A stretch of DNA of 64,000 nt. It comes from Aquimarina megaterium XH134. GTDB taxonomy: Bacteria > Bacteroidota > Bacteroidia > Flavobacteriales > Flavobacteriaceae. Where the stretch lies: contig NZ_JACB01000006.1 in the NCBI RefSeq assembly GCF_000520975.1, positions 124,001-188,000 of the forward strand. The letters are read 5' to 3'. Both the position numbers and the translations under genes were made by a program. Below, one piece after another: positions 36,295 through 44,711 of the stretch. How positions within the stretch are numbered: position 1 is the stretch's first letter; every line of letters begins with the position of its first letter. The notes below the pieces were generated by a model that saw only the letters and a list, made by a program, of their open reading frames with translations, made no database searches and was not told where the DNA came from.

Positions 36295-37482
36295 ATGAAT
36301 TTTTCTGATGAGCGTAATTTTTCGAGCTATTTTATTATTATAGCTGTTTTAGTTATAACTGGCCTCGTTTTATGGAATACATCGTTATTCATGCAACGTC
36401 TTAAAGATGATGAACGAACTAAAGTTGAAATATGGGTGCAATCCCAGAAAGCATTAGACAGCGAACAATCTGATGACTATCTAGAGTTATCTATTGTTAT
36501 CAATACAACAAACAAATCTATTCCTATCATCATTACAGATTCTAAAGGTGACTTTATTAGAGATTCTTTAGGAAAACCTGATCCTAGTTATTTTAAAAAC
36601 TTATCTAAAAATGAGATAACAGATGAAGAAAAACTCAAATCATTTTTAAAAACGTTAAAATCAGAAAACGACCCAATAGAACTCGATCTGAAAGATACCG
36701 TTCAATATATTTATTACGGAAATTCTGATATTTTAAATAAATTGAAATATTACCCAATGACTATTGCCATCATTATATTTCTGTTAATTGGAGTAATTTA
36801 TTTCTTTTTTACTACCTCTAAAGCTAGTGAGCAAAACAAACTTTGGGCAGGTATGGCTAAAGAAACTGCTCACCAAATAGGCACACCATTATCCTCGTTG
36901 GTAGGATGGAATGAAATCCTGAAAACCGAAAATGTAAATCCAGAATATATCGTAGAAATAGAAAAGGATATTGAGCGGCTAAAGATAATTACAGAACGTT
37001 TTTCTAAAATTGGTTCTATTCCTAATCTCGAAGATGTTGATATTGTAGAAGAAACCCGAAATGCCTATACATATCTTCAATCCAGAAGCTCTAAACTTAT
37101 TAATTTCTCACTTAATTTACCAGATAAACCTATTCATGTATCATTAAACTCCCAATTATATAGCTGGACAATCGAAAACCTCGTAAAAAACGCTATTGAT
37201 GCAATGCGAGGGAAAGGAGATCTTAATATTGATCTTATAGATGATGCAAAGCGGGTATTTATACGAATTAAAGACACAGGTAAGGGTATTCCTAAAAGTA
37301 AATTCACCAAAATTTTTGAGCCTGGATATACATCTAAGAGCAGAGGGTGGGGTCTGGGTCTATCCCTATCAAAAAGAATTATAGAAGAATACCACTTAGG
37401 AAAAATTAAAGTTCTTAAATCAGATATTGGTAAAGGCACTACTTTTCAAATTACACTTCGCAAGTCTGGAGTTACTTCTTAA
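36295..37482 (+). CDS. Sensor histidine kinase
   Basis: A 395-residue membrane kinase. Two hydrophobic segments (about 12-31 and 156-178) enclose a periplasmic sensor domain. The phosphorylated His193 is in AKETAHQIGTPLSSLVGWNEIL, the variant HQxxTPL box of Bacteroidota kinases. The ATPase domain has the N box (ENLVKNAIDAM), DTGKGIPKS and GWGLGLSLSKRI. No response regulator is adjacent, so it is an orphan or acts on a distant partner. A 12-base palindrome CGTTTTAAAACG at 36252-36263 lies just upstream. The signal is unknown. Confidence 0.92.
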   Translation: MNFSDERNFSSYFIIIAVLVITGLVLWNTSLFMQRLKDDERTKVEIWVQSQKALDSEQSDDYLELSIVINTTNKSIPIIITDSKGDFIRDSLGKPDPSYFKNLSKNEITDEEKLKSFLKTLKSENDPIELDLKDTVQYIYYGNSDILNKLKYYPMTIAIIIFLLIGVIYFFFTTSKASEQNKLWAGMAKETAHQIGTPLSSLVGWNEILKTENVNPEYIVEIEKDIERLKIITERFSKIGSIPNLEDVDIVEETRNAYTYLQSRSSKLINFSLNLPDKPIHVSLNSQLYSWTIENLVKNAIDAMRGKGDLNIDLIDDAKRVFIRIKDTGKGIPKSKFTKIFEPGYTSKSRGWGLGLSLSKRIIEEYHLGKIKVLKSDIGKGTTFQITLRKSGVTS

Positions 37483-37563
37483 TATTAAATTTTCTTAAAA
37501 AGGTATAACAATATTTTTTTCACAACGTTATAGAATACCTATTAAACGCCAAATCTAAACAAA

Positions 37564-37923
37564 GTGAAAACTGAATATATTATTTTAAAAGAAACAACTC
37601 TTAACAATAATTGTCCAGAATGCTACTCTACTGATGGCATGATACTTTCTTTCAAACAACAAAGACTAAAATCAAAACTTCTGGTCAAAACCAAAAGTAA
37701 TATTGTCGAAAGTATTAACTGTAATAAATGCGAAAATCAAATTTTCCCAGGACAATGGACTACAGATATAGAAAGAGTATATGATTACCATAAAAAAACA
37801 ATCACTCGCCAATCTGGATCACTGCGTTTTACCAAATTGTTTTATATTTTATTATTTATTGGGATTGCTATCGCTGCTTTTGTATACATCTATCTTTACA
37901 GATCTGATCTTTTAGGAATCTAA
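37564..37923 (+). CDS. Small zinc-ribbon-like membrane protein
   Basis: A 119-residue protein with two cysteine pairs (CPEC at about 18-21 and CNKC at about 54-57), spaced like a zinc ribbon, and a single C-terminal membrane helix (about 92-112). Starts at a GTG. The family is not recognised. It follows the histidine kinase on the same strand and overlaps the stop of the convergent thioesterase gene by 4 bases. Confidence 0.6.
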   Translation: MKTEYIILKETTLNNNCPECYSTDGMILSFKQQRLKSKLLVKTKSNIVESINCNKCENQIFPGQWTTDIERVYDYHKKTITRQSGSLRFTKLFYILLFIGIAIAAFVYIYLYRSDLLGI

Positions 37924-38330
37924 TATTGTTTCATAATCTGGCGTAATTCATCTGTAATCAAAAAGGTTTTATCTGCATTAAAATCAAAACAAACTGCTAC
38001 ATCATGACCTTCTGCACAAAGTACTCCTTCATCATTATACAAATGATGATGTAACCCAAAACTAGAGTTTTTAATAAACTCAACTCTAGTTTTGATTATT
38101 ACATTTCCCGGAAAAAACAACGGGTTTTTAAAATCACATTGTGTAGAAACCAGCATAGGTCCTTTTTTAGTTTCGGCATATAATGTTGCCAAACCGGTTA
38201 CTTCCCAGAATTGAACACGTGCACTTTGCATATATTTCATAAAATTCACATTGTTCACATGCTGATACGTATCCATCTCACTCCAATCAATTCGAAGTTG
38301 TAGAGATAGTTTAAAACCTGATTCCTGCAT
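37920..38330 (-). CDS. Acyl-CoA thioesterase (4-hydroxybenzoyl-CoA thioesterase/YbgC type)
   Basis: A 136-residue hot-dog-fold protein. The sequence LRIDWSEMDTYQHVNNVNFMKYMQSARVQFWE has the family's (D/E)xDxxxHVNNxxYxxxxE arrangement with the catalytic Asp/Glu region. It hydrolyses short acyl-CoA; the exact substrate is unknown. It precedes the HIT gene with a 4-base gap in reading direction, so both are probably co-transcribed (HIT first). Confidence 0.86.
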   Translation of the reverse strand: MQESGFKLSLQLRIDWSEMDTYQHVNNVNFMKYMQSARVQFWEVTGLATLYAETKKGPMLVSTQCDFKNPLFFPGNVIIKTRVEFIKNSSFGLHHHLYNDEGVLCAEGHDVAVCFDFNADKTFLITDELRQIMKQY

Positions 38331-38334
38331 ACAC

Positions 38335-38724
38335 TTATAAATTCGATTGAATTTCTTTTGCCAGTGCTTTAAATTCTGATTCTGACATAGAAATTTTATG
38401 CTGAAAAGTCATTTCTTTCATTTCATTTAGCGGAATTAAGTGTACGTGTACATGTGGGACTTCTAAACCTACGACGGCAATACCGACACGTTTACAGGAG
38501 ACTGTTTTCTCTATAGCTTTTGCTACTTTACGAGAAAAACGCATTAACTCCAGATATTCGTCTTCATCCAGATCAAATATTTTATCTTCTTCTTTTTTAG
38601 GAATACAAAGTGTATGTCCTTTTGCATTTGGACTAATATCCAAAAAGGCGTAATAATTCTCATCTTCGGCCACTGTATATGATGGAATTTCGCCATTTAC
38701 AATTTTAGTAAATAGGGTAGACAT
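38335..38724 (-). CDS. HIT family hydrolase
   Basis: A 129-residue histidine-triad protein. The active-site motif HVHVHLIPL is at about residue 94-102, with GHTLCIPKKEEDKIFDLDEDE upstream. HIT proteins of this size hydrolyse nucleoside phosphoramidates or adenylylated products (Hint type). It lies 4 bases upstream of the thioesterase gene, reading the same way, and after greA with the greA terminator between them. Confidence 0.9.
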   Translation of the reverse strand: MSTLFTKIVNGEIPSYTVAEDENYYAFLDISPNAKGHTLCIPKKEEDKIFDLDEDEYLELMRFSRKVAKAIEKTVSCKRVGIAVVGLEVPHVHVHLIPLNEMKEMTFQHKISMSESEFKALAKEIQSNL

Positions 38725-38789
38725 TAATTAAATTTTAGTTGGGTTACGGTTTTCGAAATATAGTTTATTTATCTGTAAGTCAAAACCAT

Positions 38790-38824
38790 AAAAAAGCCTT
38801 TTTTAAAAAATTAAAAAAGGCTTG
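38790..38824 (-). terminator. Terminator of greA
   Basis: Minus strand: AAGCCTTTTTT, a short loop, AAAAAAGGCTTTTTT. It begins 27 bases after the greA stop and separates greA from the HIT-thioesterase pair. Confidence 0.75.
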
Positions 38825-38850
38825 TAACAAAATTTAAGAAATTGTTTCTT

Positions 38851-39327
38851 TTATTCTCTTGTAATCTCTACAACATCAAACTTCATAATCCCGTTAGGCA
38901 CTTGTATTTCAGCTATTTCGCCAACACTTTTTCCTAATAGACCTTTTCCGATAGGAGAATCTACAGATATCTTTCCAGTTTTAAGATCTGCTTCACTTTG
39001 CGCTACCAGTTTATAAGTCATTTCGGCACCATTAGTTTGGTTTTTGATCTTTACAGTAGAATGTATAAGAGCCTTAGACGTGTCTAATTGAGATTCGTCA
39101 ATTAAACGTGCATTAGAAAGAGTCTCTTCTAATTTAGAAATTCTCATCTCTAATAATCCCTGTGCTTCTTTTGCGGCATCATACTCGGCATTTTCACTTA
39201 AATCCCCTTTATCACGCGCTTCAGCTATCGCTTGAGAAGCTTTTGGGCGCTCTACATCCTTAAGCTGACCTAGTTCGTCTCTTAGTTTTTTAAGCCCCTC
39301 GGCAGTATAATAAGATACTTTGCTCAT
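38851..39327 (-). CDS. greA: Transcription elongation factor GreA
   Basis: Rescues stalled RNA polymerase by inducing transcript cleavage. The 158-residue protein has the N-terminal coiled coil (TAEGLKKLRDELGQLKDVERPKASQAIAEARDKGDLSENAEYDAAKEAQ) with the acidic tip D-L-S-E-N-A-E-Y, and a C-terminal FKBP-like domain (VDSPIGKGLLGKSVGEIAEIQVPNG). Start at ATG 39327 (MSKVSYYT); the frame stays open for 35 codons upstream with no family similarity. The leader contains a terminator-like hairpin at 39350-39375, reminiscent of the attenuated greA leader known from E. coli. Confidence 0.95.
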   Translation of the reverse strand: MSKVSYYTAEGLKKLRDELGQLKDVERPKASQAIAEARDKGDLSENAEYDAAKEAQGLLEMRISKLEETLSNARLIDESQLDTSKALIHSTVKIKNQTNGAEMTYKLVAQSEADLKTGKISVDSPIGKGLLGKSVGEIAEIQVPNGIMKFDVVEITRE

Positions 39328-39349
39328 AACTTCATCGTTTATATAAATA

Positions 39350-39375
39350 CAAAAAATCCCACAAGAATGGGATTT
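39350..39375 (-). terminator. Terminator-like hairpin in the greA leader
   Basis: Minus strand reads AAATCCCA, a six-base loop, TGGGATTT followed by TTTG, so six T in total counting the stem. It lies 23 bases upstream of the greA start and inside the transcript if the promoter box at 39412-39419 is used. It could attenuate greA expression. Confidence 0.6.
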
Positions 39376-39393
39376 GTTATTCAAAGATAACAA
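39374..39393. repeat. Second hairpin in the greA leader
   Basis: TTGTTAT-TCAAAG-ATAACAA, seven-base arms. It shares bases with the neighbouring terminator-like hairpin, so the two cannot fold at the same time; this is the architecture of an antiterminator. Confidence 0.4.
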
Positions 39394-39411
39394 AAATTTT
39401 ACTGAAGACTG

Positions 39412-39419
39412 CAAATTTA
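39412..39419 (-). promoter_or_regulatory. Bacteroidota -7 promoter box of greA
   Basis: Minus strand reads TAAATTTG, matching TAnnTTTG, about 85 bases upstream of the greA ATG, which leaves room for a structured leader. Confidence 0.45.
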
Positions 39420-39447
39420 CGTAATTTGCCAATACAATAGTAGTGTT

Positions 39448-39879
39448 ATGAAAAAGACTTTATTTTTTGCAAGTATTCTTTTGATTTTATCATGTAGTAG
39501 TGATGATAATGGAGATAATAATCAATTTCTACCTCCTTCGAGCGTTAATTATCAAATCAATCTTAATTTACCTCAATTTAACCCACTTAAATTTCCGAGT
39601 AATCATTTGGTAGATAACTCAGAAAACGGGAGTATTAAAGGAGTCATTATTTATAATATTGATAACACTCAATATTCAGCTTTTGAGCTTAGCGACCCTA
39701 ATCATTCTCCTAGTTCTTGCTCTACTCAGACGATTGATGGAATTACCTCGACTTGCAATTGCGATGACGGAAACAGTTACAATATTATTACCGGACAGCA
39801 AACCTCTGGAGATGGTCAATTTGGATTAAGGCGATATAATGTGCGACGAGAAGGAAATACGTTATTTATATCTAACTAA
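39448..39879 (+). CDS. Lipoprotein with a degenerate Rieske-like domain
   Basis: A 143-residue protein with a lipoprotein signal (LILSC, Cys16). The sequence GVIIYNIDNTQYSAFELSDPNHSPSSCSTQTIDGITSTCNCDDGNSYNIITGQQTSGDG follows the pattern of Rieske [2Fe-2S] domains in flavobacterial lipoproteins, but the iron-binding histidines are replaced (only Cys of CxH and CxxH remain). It may have kept the fold and lost the cluster. It is divergent from greA and has no partner. Function unknown. Confidence 0.6.
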   Translation: MKKTLFFASILLILSCSSDDNGDNNQFLPPSSVNYQINLNLPQFNPLKFPSNHLVDNSENGSIKGVIIYNIDNTQYSAFELSDPNHSPSSCSTQTIDGITSTCNCDDGNSYNIITGQQTSGDGQFGLRRYNVRREGNTLFISN

Positions 39880-39906
39880 CTGTACAAAGAAAAAAACAGC
39901 TTGTTT

Positions 39907-40317
39907 TTAATCTACATCTTGTTTTTTTGAAATCACAATTTTAAAAGAAAGCGGAAAATCAAAATCCATTAACTTAAATTCATACTCATCGTTCCAAAAG
40001 GAAGGCATATATGTATATTCTGTTTTTCTTAGTAAACCGTACCTGTAAACCTCTACTTCTCCACAACTATTTCCTTTAGAAAGCGATAGTTGTACACCCG
40101 TCTTTGTTGGACCACCGGCACCATGTGTTGGGCGTTTATGAGAATAACCTGTTAATAGAATAGACAAAGAATCTGTAAGCATTACTGGTATATTAGGTTT
40201 TAGCTCGACCAGTATTGGGTTTGTATATTGTATTGTTCCTGTATTTTCTTCTTGTTGGGCATAACTTAAATGATTCCAAAAAAGAAAAAGAGAAATTACA
40301 GTAATTATCCTACTCAT
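39907..40317 (-). CDS. Hypothetical secreted protein
   Basis: A 136-residue protein with a clear signal peptide (MSRIITVISLFLFWNHLSYAQ) and a beta-rich mature domain (LTDSLSILLTGYSHKRPTHGAGG, VYRYGLLRKTEY). No family recognised. Start at ATG 40317; six more codons upstream are open. It is downstream of thiH on the same strand but a gap of 61 bases and the unrelated content argue against a thiamine role. Confidence 0.55.
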   Translation of the reverse strand: MSRIITVISLFLFWNHLSYAQQEENTGTIQYTNPILVELKPNIPVMLTDSLSILLTGYSHKRPTHGAGGPTKTGVQLSLSKGNSCGEVEVYRYGLLRKTEYTYMPSFWNDEYEFKLMDFDFPLSFKIVISKKQDVD

Positions 40318-40378
40318 AAAAATAAAATTACACATCCTATATTCAAAACAGTTTTTTAGCCCTTAAATATATTACAAT

Positions 40379-41518
40379 TTATTTCCAATTATAGGCCCAA
40401 TCTTTCCAAACCACTTCTAACCCCTTATTTTTAAGCATTTTCACTACATCTCCTGTAGAGCGTTCATCAGAAATTTCGAACTGTTCTAAAGACTGTGGTT
40501 CTACTACATAACCTCCTGGATTAGTTTTAGACTCGGCGCTTATAGAAGTGATTCCAAGATTTACAACATGCTCTCTAAACACTTCACTTTCTCGAGTAGA
40601 CATAGACAACTCTACATCTTCATCTAACAATCGAAAAGCACATATCAACTGCACCAAATCTGAATCTGTCATTGCTACTTTTGGTTCTAGCCCACCGCTA
40701 TGCGGTCTTAGTCTCGGAAAGGATATCGAATATTTTGTTTTCCAGTATGTTTTTTGCAAATAGTTAAGATGCAATGCTGTAAAAAAACTATCTGCTCTCC
40801 AATCCTCTAATCCAAAAAGGGCTCCTAACCCTATTTTATGAATTCCTGCTTTACCTAATCGGTCCGGAGTTTCTAATCGATAATCAAAATTAGATTTCCT
40901 TCCTTTTGGATGATGTTTTTTATACTCTTCTTTGTGATATGTTTCTTGATACACCAATACGGCATACAAACCATTTTTAATTAATAGTTCATAGTCTGAC
41001 TGATCTAATGGCTGCACCTCTATCGTAATATTGGCAAATTTTGATTGTATGAGTTGTATGGCATTATTGATATAATCTACTCCCACTGTCCTATTAGCTT
41101 CTCCCGTAACCAAAAGGATGTGATCATAGCCTTTGGACTTTAGAAAACCTACTTCTTTTAGAATTTCTTTATCGGTTAATGTTCTTCTCGGAATTTTATT
41201 AGTCATACTAAATCCACAATACGTACATATATTTTGGCATTCATTACTTAAGTACATTGGGGTATACATCTGGATGGTATTGCCAAAACGTTTTTTAGTA
41301 GTATAGCTACTTATTTGCGCCATATGTTCTAAATATGGTTTTGCAGTAGGGGAAATCAATGCCTTAAAATCTTCAAGATCTCTTTTAGGTTTTTCAAGAG
41401 CATGAACAACATCTGCTTCTGTCTTAGAAAAAATACTGGAAAGTGTTGCTTCCCAATTATATTGCTCGAATATATCTTTGAAACTGGTATCAGGTAACGG
41501 GTATCGGGCATCTGTCAT
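40379..41518 (-). CDS. thiH: 2-iminoacetate synthase ThiH (radical SAM)
   Basis: Splits tyrosine with a radical-SAM mechanism to give dehydroglycine for the thiazole of thiamine. The 379-residue protein has the cluster motif CQNICTYCG (Cys x3 Cys x2 Cys) at about residue 99-106 and the C-terminal region of ThiH with LRPHSGGLEP and TSISAESKTNPGGY. The N-terminus MTDARYPLPDTSFK includes codons that fall within a CTGATACC-type repeat, so this stretch may be repeat-derived. It is the last gene of the operon and overlaps the stop of the four-helix gene at 41518. Confidence 0.94.
   Translation of the reverse strand: MTDARYPLPDTSFKDIFEQYNWEATLSSIFSKTEADVVHALEKPKRDLEDFKALISPTAKPYLEHMAQISSYTTKKRFGNTIQMYTPMYLSNECQNICTYCGFSMTNKIPRRTLTDKEILKEVGFLKSKGYDHILLVTGEANRTVGVDYINNAIQLIQSKFANITIEVQPLDQSDYELLIKNGLYAVLVYQETYHKEEYKKHHPKGRKSNFDYRLETPDRLGKAGIHKIGLGALFGLEDWRADSFFTALHLNYLQKTYWKTKYSISFPRLRPHSGGLEPKVAMTDSDLVQLICAFRLLDEDVELSMSTRESEVFREHVVNLGITSISAESKTNPGGYVVEPQSLEQFEISDERSTGDVVKMLKNKGLEVVWKDWAYNWK
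41486..41496. repeat. Left copy of an inverted repeat flanking the four-helix gene
   Basis: Plus strand GGTATCAGGTA, inside the 5' end of thiH (codons for its variable N-terminus). Its reverse complement occurs at 41933-41943, on the other side of the four-helix gene. Confidence 0.55.
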
Positions 41519-41868
41519 TACTTAATTGCTTTAACTAAATTAAACAACATCTTTCTGATAAAAACTACCTTGTTTAACAGATCATTTGCTTGTTCTTTTT
41601 CTAAATAGCCTAAATCTTTTGATAAAATCAAAAGATATTCGACCTCTGAAATAGATCCAGAAGCAATTCGTAAGAATCTTGCAAATTCTTTGTTGGAATC
41701 ATGACCACAACCTTCAGATATATTGGTTGGAACAGAAGTGGATGCTCTTCTTAGTTGTGATATAATCCCAAACCTCTCGTCATCAGGAAACCGCTTAGTT
41801 AATTCATAAATTAGTAAACATAATTTATGGCTTTCTTTCCAAACTTTTAATTCTTTAAAATCTCTCAT
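41518..41868 (-). CDS. Four-helix-bundle protein (S23/IVP family)
   Basis: A 116-residue protein MRDFKELKVWKESHKLCLLIYELT, with RLRRASTSVPTNISEGCGHDSNKEFARFLRIASGSISEVEYLL, the clear signature of the 23S-rRNA intervening-sequence (S23) four-helix family. Its function is unknown; it is usually scattered and not linked to thiamine genes. It sits inside the thi operon between thiG and thiH and is bounded by inverted CTGATACC-type repeats. Start at ATG 41868; two codons upstream are also open. It overlaps thiH by one base. Confidence 0.88.
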   Translation of the reverse strand: MRDFKELKVWKESHKLCLLIYELTKRFPDDERFGIISQLRRASTSVPTNISEGCGHDSNKEFARFLRIASGSISEVEYLLILSKDLGYLEKEQANDLLNKVVFIRKMLFNLVKAIK

Positions 41869-41920
41869 AAACATATTTTAATCAGTTTCTAAGTATCACT
41901 TTTCGACATTACCCCCAATA

Positions 41921-41958
41921 CCAGAAACCTGATACCTGATACCCAAATTCTGATACCT
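41921..41958. repeat. Right repeat block with CTGATACC units
   Basis: CTGATAC occurs three times in this 38-base stretch between the four-helix gene and thiG, two of them adjacent. TACCTGATACC (41933-41943) is the exact reverse complement of the left copy at 41486-41496. The repeats lie in the only real gap of the distal operon. Confidence 0.6.
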
Positions 41959-41962
41959 CTTT

Positions 41963-42736
41963 TTAACCTTGTGTTAAAAATGATGTTAACGGGCTACTTG
42001 CCTCTGCATGTTGTCTAACAGGGGCTAATTTTGAGTTATATGCCATACGACCTGCCTCTACAGCCATTTTAAATGCTTTTGCCATCGTTATTGGTTGTTG
42101 AGATACTGCAATAGCTGTATTTACCAATACTGCGTCTGCACCAATCTCCATCGCTTGTGCCGCATGAGAAGGGCTTCCGATACCAGCATCTACAATTACA
42201 GGAACATTACTTTGATCTATGATAATTTCTAAAAATTCTAATGTTTTTAATCCTTTATTACTTCCTATTGGAGCACCCAAAGGCATCACACATTGTACTC
42301 CTACCTCTTCTAAACGTTTACACAAAACCGGATCTGCATGAATATATGGCATCACTACAAATCCTTGTTTTACTAATTCTGAAGCAGCATTTAAGGTTTC
42401 TACAGGATCTGGTAATAAATATTTTGGATCTGGATGAATTTCTAATTTTATCCAGTTTGTCTCTAAAGCTTCTCTTGCTAATTGCGCTGCAAAAACGGCC
42501 TCTTTGGCATCACGAACACCAGATGTATTAGGGAGTAAGTTAATTCTGGGATGATCCAAATGTTTTAATATATCATCATTTTCATTATTAACATCAACTC
42601 TCTTTAATGCTACTGTTATTAATTCACTTTCTGATATAAGTAATGCATCACTCATTAACTGAGAAGAGCTAAATTTTCCTGTGCCCGTAAATAAACGGGA
42701 TGAAAATTCTTTATCTGCAATTTTTAATTTTTCCAT
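41963..42736 (-). CDS. thiG: Thiazole synthase
   Basis: Forms the thiazole phosphate ring from deoxyxylulose phosphate, iminoacetate and the ThiS thiocarboxylate. The 257-residue TIM-barrel protein begins [24 protein letters not shown], with the active-site Lys region (VALKRVDV), [14 protein letters not shown] and [33 protein letters not shown]. It starts 3 bases after the thiE stop, consistent with operon transcription. Confidence 0.95.
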   Translation of the reverse strand: MEKLKIADKEFSSRLFTGTGKFSSSQLMSDALLISESELITVALKRVDVNNENDDILKHLDHPRINLLPNTSGVRDAKEAVFAAQLAREALETNWIKLEIHPDPKYLLPDPVETLNAASELVKQGFVVMPYIHADPVLCKRLEEVGVQCVMPLGAPIGSNKGLKTLEFLEIIIDQSNVPVIVDAGIGSPSHAAQAMEIGADAVLVNTAIAVSQQPITMAKAFKMAVEAGRMAYNSKLAPVRQHAEASSPLTSFLTQG

Positions 42737-42739
42737 TTC

Positions 42740-43381
42740 TTAACGATTAGCTGGTAGCTTTTGAACCATTAGTTTTTTTATAGTTTTTATTTTTTTCTCC
42801 AGATTTACCTGGTTTGTCAACTCTCCCGAAACAGCAATTCCTGATATTCCTGTCTGCATAAGTGTGGTAATATCCTTTTCTGTAATTCCTCCTATTGCAA
42901 CAACAGGTATTTCTGCATTTTCATTTTTAAGTTGACTAAGAATATTTTGACAGCCATCAATTCCTAACACCGGACTTAGTTTTTTTTTAGTTATTGTATG
43001 CTTATAAGGGCCAAGACCTATATAATCTACACCATCTTTAATATGTTGTAAACAGTTTTCTATAGTATTTGCAGTACCACCTATAATAAAATTATCACCA
43101 AGAATTTTTCTTGCCTCTCCTGGGTTCATATCATTTAATCCCAAATGTATGCCATCTGCCAGAACAGCTTTTGCCACACTTACATTATCATTAACAATCA
43201 TAATAGCATCATATTGATCACAGATATTACGGCATTGTATTGCCGTATCCAGATACGTTGCTATGTCTTCATCTTTAAGACGTAGTTGTATCCATTTGCA
43301 ACCAGCTTTGCAAGCATTCTTTATATTTTTAAGATGTTCCTTTGGAGTTTTACCTTGTGAAATATATTGAAGCATAGTCAT
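42740..43381 (-). CDS. thiE: Thiamine phosphate synthase
   Basis: Joins the pyrimidine diphosphate and thiazole phosphate to thiamine phosphate. The 213-residue protein shows KWIQLRLKDE, IMIVNDNVSVAKAVLADGIHLG, VDYIGLGPYKHTITKKKLSPVLGIDG and VVAIGGI, the family landmarks. It is the better-conserved of two ThiE-like proteins in the operon. It precedes thiG with almost no gap. Confidence 0.93.
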   Translation of the reverse strand: MTMLQYISQGKTPKEHLKNIKNACKAGCKWIQLRLKDEDIATYLDTAIQCRNICDQYDAIMIVNDNVSVAKAVLADGIHLGLNDMNPGEARKILGDNFIIGGTANTIENCLQHIKDGVDYIGLGPYKHTITKKKLSPVLGIDGCQNILSQLKNENAEIPVVAIGGITEKDITTLMQTGISGIAVSGELTNQVNLEKKIKTIKKLMVQKLPANR

Positions 43382-43442
43382 TAGTTTTAAGAAGTTATGG
43401 AGTTAAGAATTGCTTTAGAATAACTGTTTAACAATTTGCTTA

Positions 43443-43907
43443 TTATTTTATATTTAATTCCATAACAGGTAAAAATCTGTTTGGGATATCACTTTTTATT
43501 CTACTAACTGTTTTAAACCCAAATTTGATGTAGAACTTTTCGGCTTTAGGTTCTGCATATAATTGAATCTTTTCAAAATGACTTTTTTTCATTTTTTTCA
43601 AAAAATCATTCATCAAAACAGAACCATATCCTTTCCCAATACTATCAGGGTGGAGAAATATATTATCTAGTTCAACTACTTTATCTTCTTTCTCTATATA
43701 AGAATAATATCCTTTTAGATCATTTCCGCAAGTTATTTTATACACTTTATTTTCAATAATATAATCCTTTGTCATAGTAAGATCTTTCTCCCATTTTTTA
43801 ATTTGCTTGTCATCATATCCCCAAAATGCTTTTGATATTTTGGTCAAGCTAGTTATTTCTTCAGCATCGTTAACATCGGCCTCTACTATTGTTTCTTTAT
43901 TCATCAT
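43443..43907 (-). CDS. GNAT family acetyltransferase inserted in the thi operon
   Basis: A 154-residue GNAT-fold protein. GKGYGSVLMNDFL gives the acetyl-CoA-binding (Q/R)xxGxG/A loop and FYIKFGFKTV the terminal Tyr region. Substrate unknown. It lies between thiD and thiE on the same strand, with its start 11 bases after the thiD stop. Starts in this stretch are a TTG at 43916 or ATG at 43907; I use the latter. It is not a normal thiamine operon member, so it may modify an intermediate or be an insertion. Confidence 0.82.
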   Translation of the reverse strand: MMNKETIVEADVNDAEEITSLTKISKAFWGYDDKQIKKWEKDLTMTKDYIIENKVYKITCGNDLKGYYSYIEKEDKVVELDNIFLHPDSIGKGYGSVLMNDFLKKMKKSHFEKIQLYAEPKAEKFYIKFGFKTVSRIKSDIPNRFLPVMELNIK

Positions 43908-43917
43908 ACTAATCAAT

Positions 43918-44694
43918 CTAAATCTTATGATACCCCAACAGGCTACTATTAGAACTCAGTACTTTTTCGGTATACCTTTTTCCTCTATAACAAGCTTTGA
44001 GCAAAGGAAACCCTAATGCCAAATATGTTGTGATTGCAGAAGAAAGTACACAACCGCTTCCGTGTTTTTCTGATATGTTTTGTCTTTTTGGGTTCAACAC
44101 AAAACGTTTCCCATCGCTAGTGAACAATTCATCTTTTCCGATTGCTTCTTTTCTATGTCCTCCTTTAAGAAAAAGATTCGTTTTATTAGCAATATGGACG
44201 ATTGTTTCTTCAATAGTTTTACCTGTATACAACCTTTCTATTTCATTATAATTTGGTGTTAGAAGGTAAATTTTGTTTAATATTTCCTCAAACTGTTTTT
44301 CAATATTATTCTGATCATCCAAATTGTCATTATAAGAATGAAAATTAAAATCTGAACTAGACTTTAATACTGGGTCTAAAACAATTTTAATTGTATTATT
44401 TTTTTCTAATACAACATCAATAATTGCATTAAGCACTTCCCAGTCCTGAACAATCCCTATTTTCACATACGCTATTGTAAACCGATCAAATATTATTTCT
44501 ATTTGATTTTTAATCACATCAAAATCCATCCATTGGCACGATATAAATTCAACATCATTCTGGATCGTATTTGCTGTACAAACAGAAAGACCATAGCCTT
44601 TTAACGCTTCAATTGTTTTAATATCTGCAGTAAGTCCTGCTCCGTTAGATGGATCAAAACCTGCTATGGTAAGTATGTACGGTCTTTTTATCAT
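43918..44694 (-). CDS. thiD: Hydroxymethylpyrimidine (phosphate) kinase
   Basis: Phosphorylates HMP and HMP-P to the diphosphate needed by ThiE. The 258-residue ribokinase-fold protein has ILTIAGFDPSNGAGLTADIKTIEALKGYGLSV near the N-terminus, IVLDPVLKSSS and HGSGCVLSSAITTYLALG, the anion-hole motif, near residue 209. Length fits a kinase without a TenA fusion. In the operon between the TenI-like gene and the acetyltransferase. Confidence 0.94.
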   Translation of the reverse strand: MIKRPYILTIAGFDPSNGAGLTADIKTIEALKGYGLSVCTANTIQNDVEFISCQWMDFDVIKNQIEIIFDRFTIAYVKIGIVQDWEVLNAIIDVVLEKNNTIKIVLDPVLKSSSDFNFHSYNDNLDDQNNIEKQFEEILNKIYLLTPNYNEIERLYTGKTIEETIVHIANKTNLFLKGGHRKEAIGKDELFTSDGKRFVLNPKRQNISEKHGSGCVLSSAITTYLALGFPLLKACYRGKRYTEKVLSSNSSLLGYHKI

Positions 44695-44711
44695 TCCTAC
44701 TAAGAGTTGCT

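Noticed and set aside
41518..41868. Avd-like protein of a diversity-generating retroelement
   Set aside because: The four-helix gene is of the S23/IVP type, and there is no reverse transcriptase or template repeat nearby.
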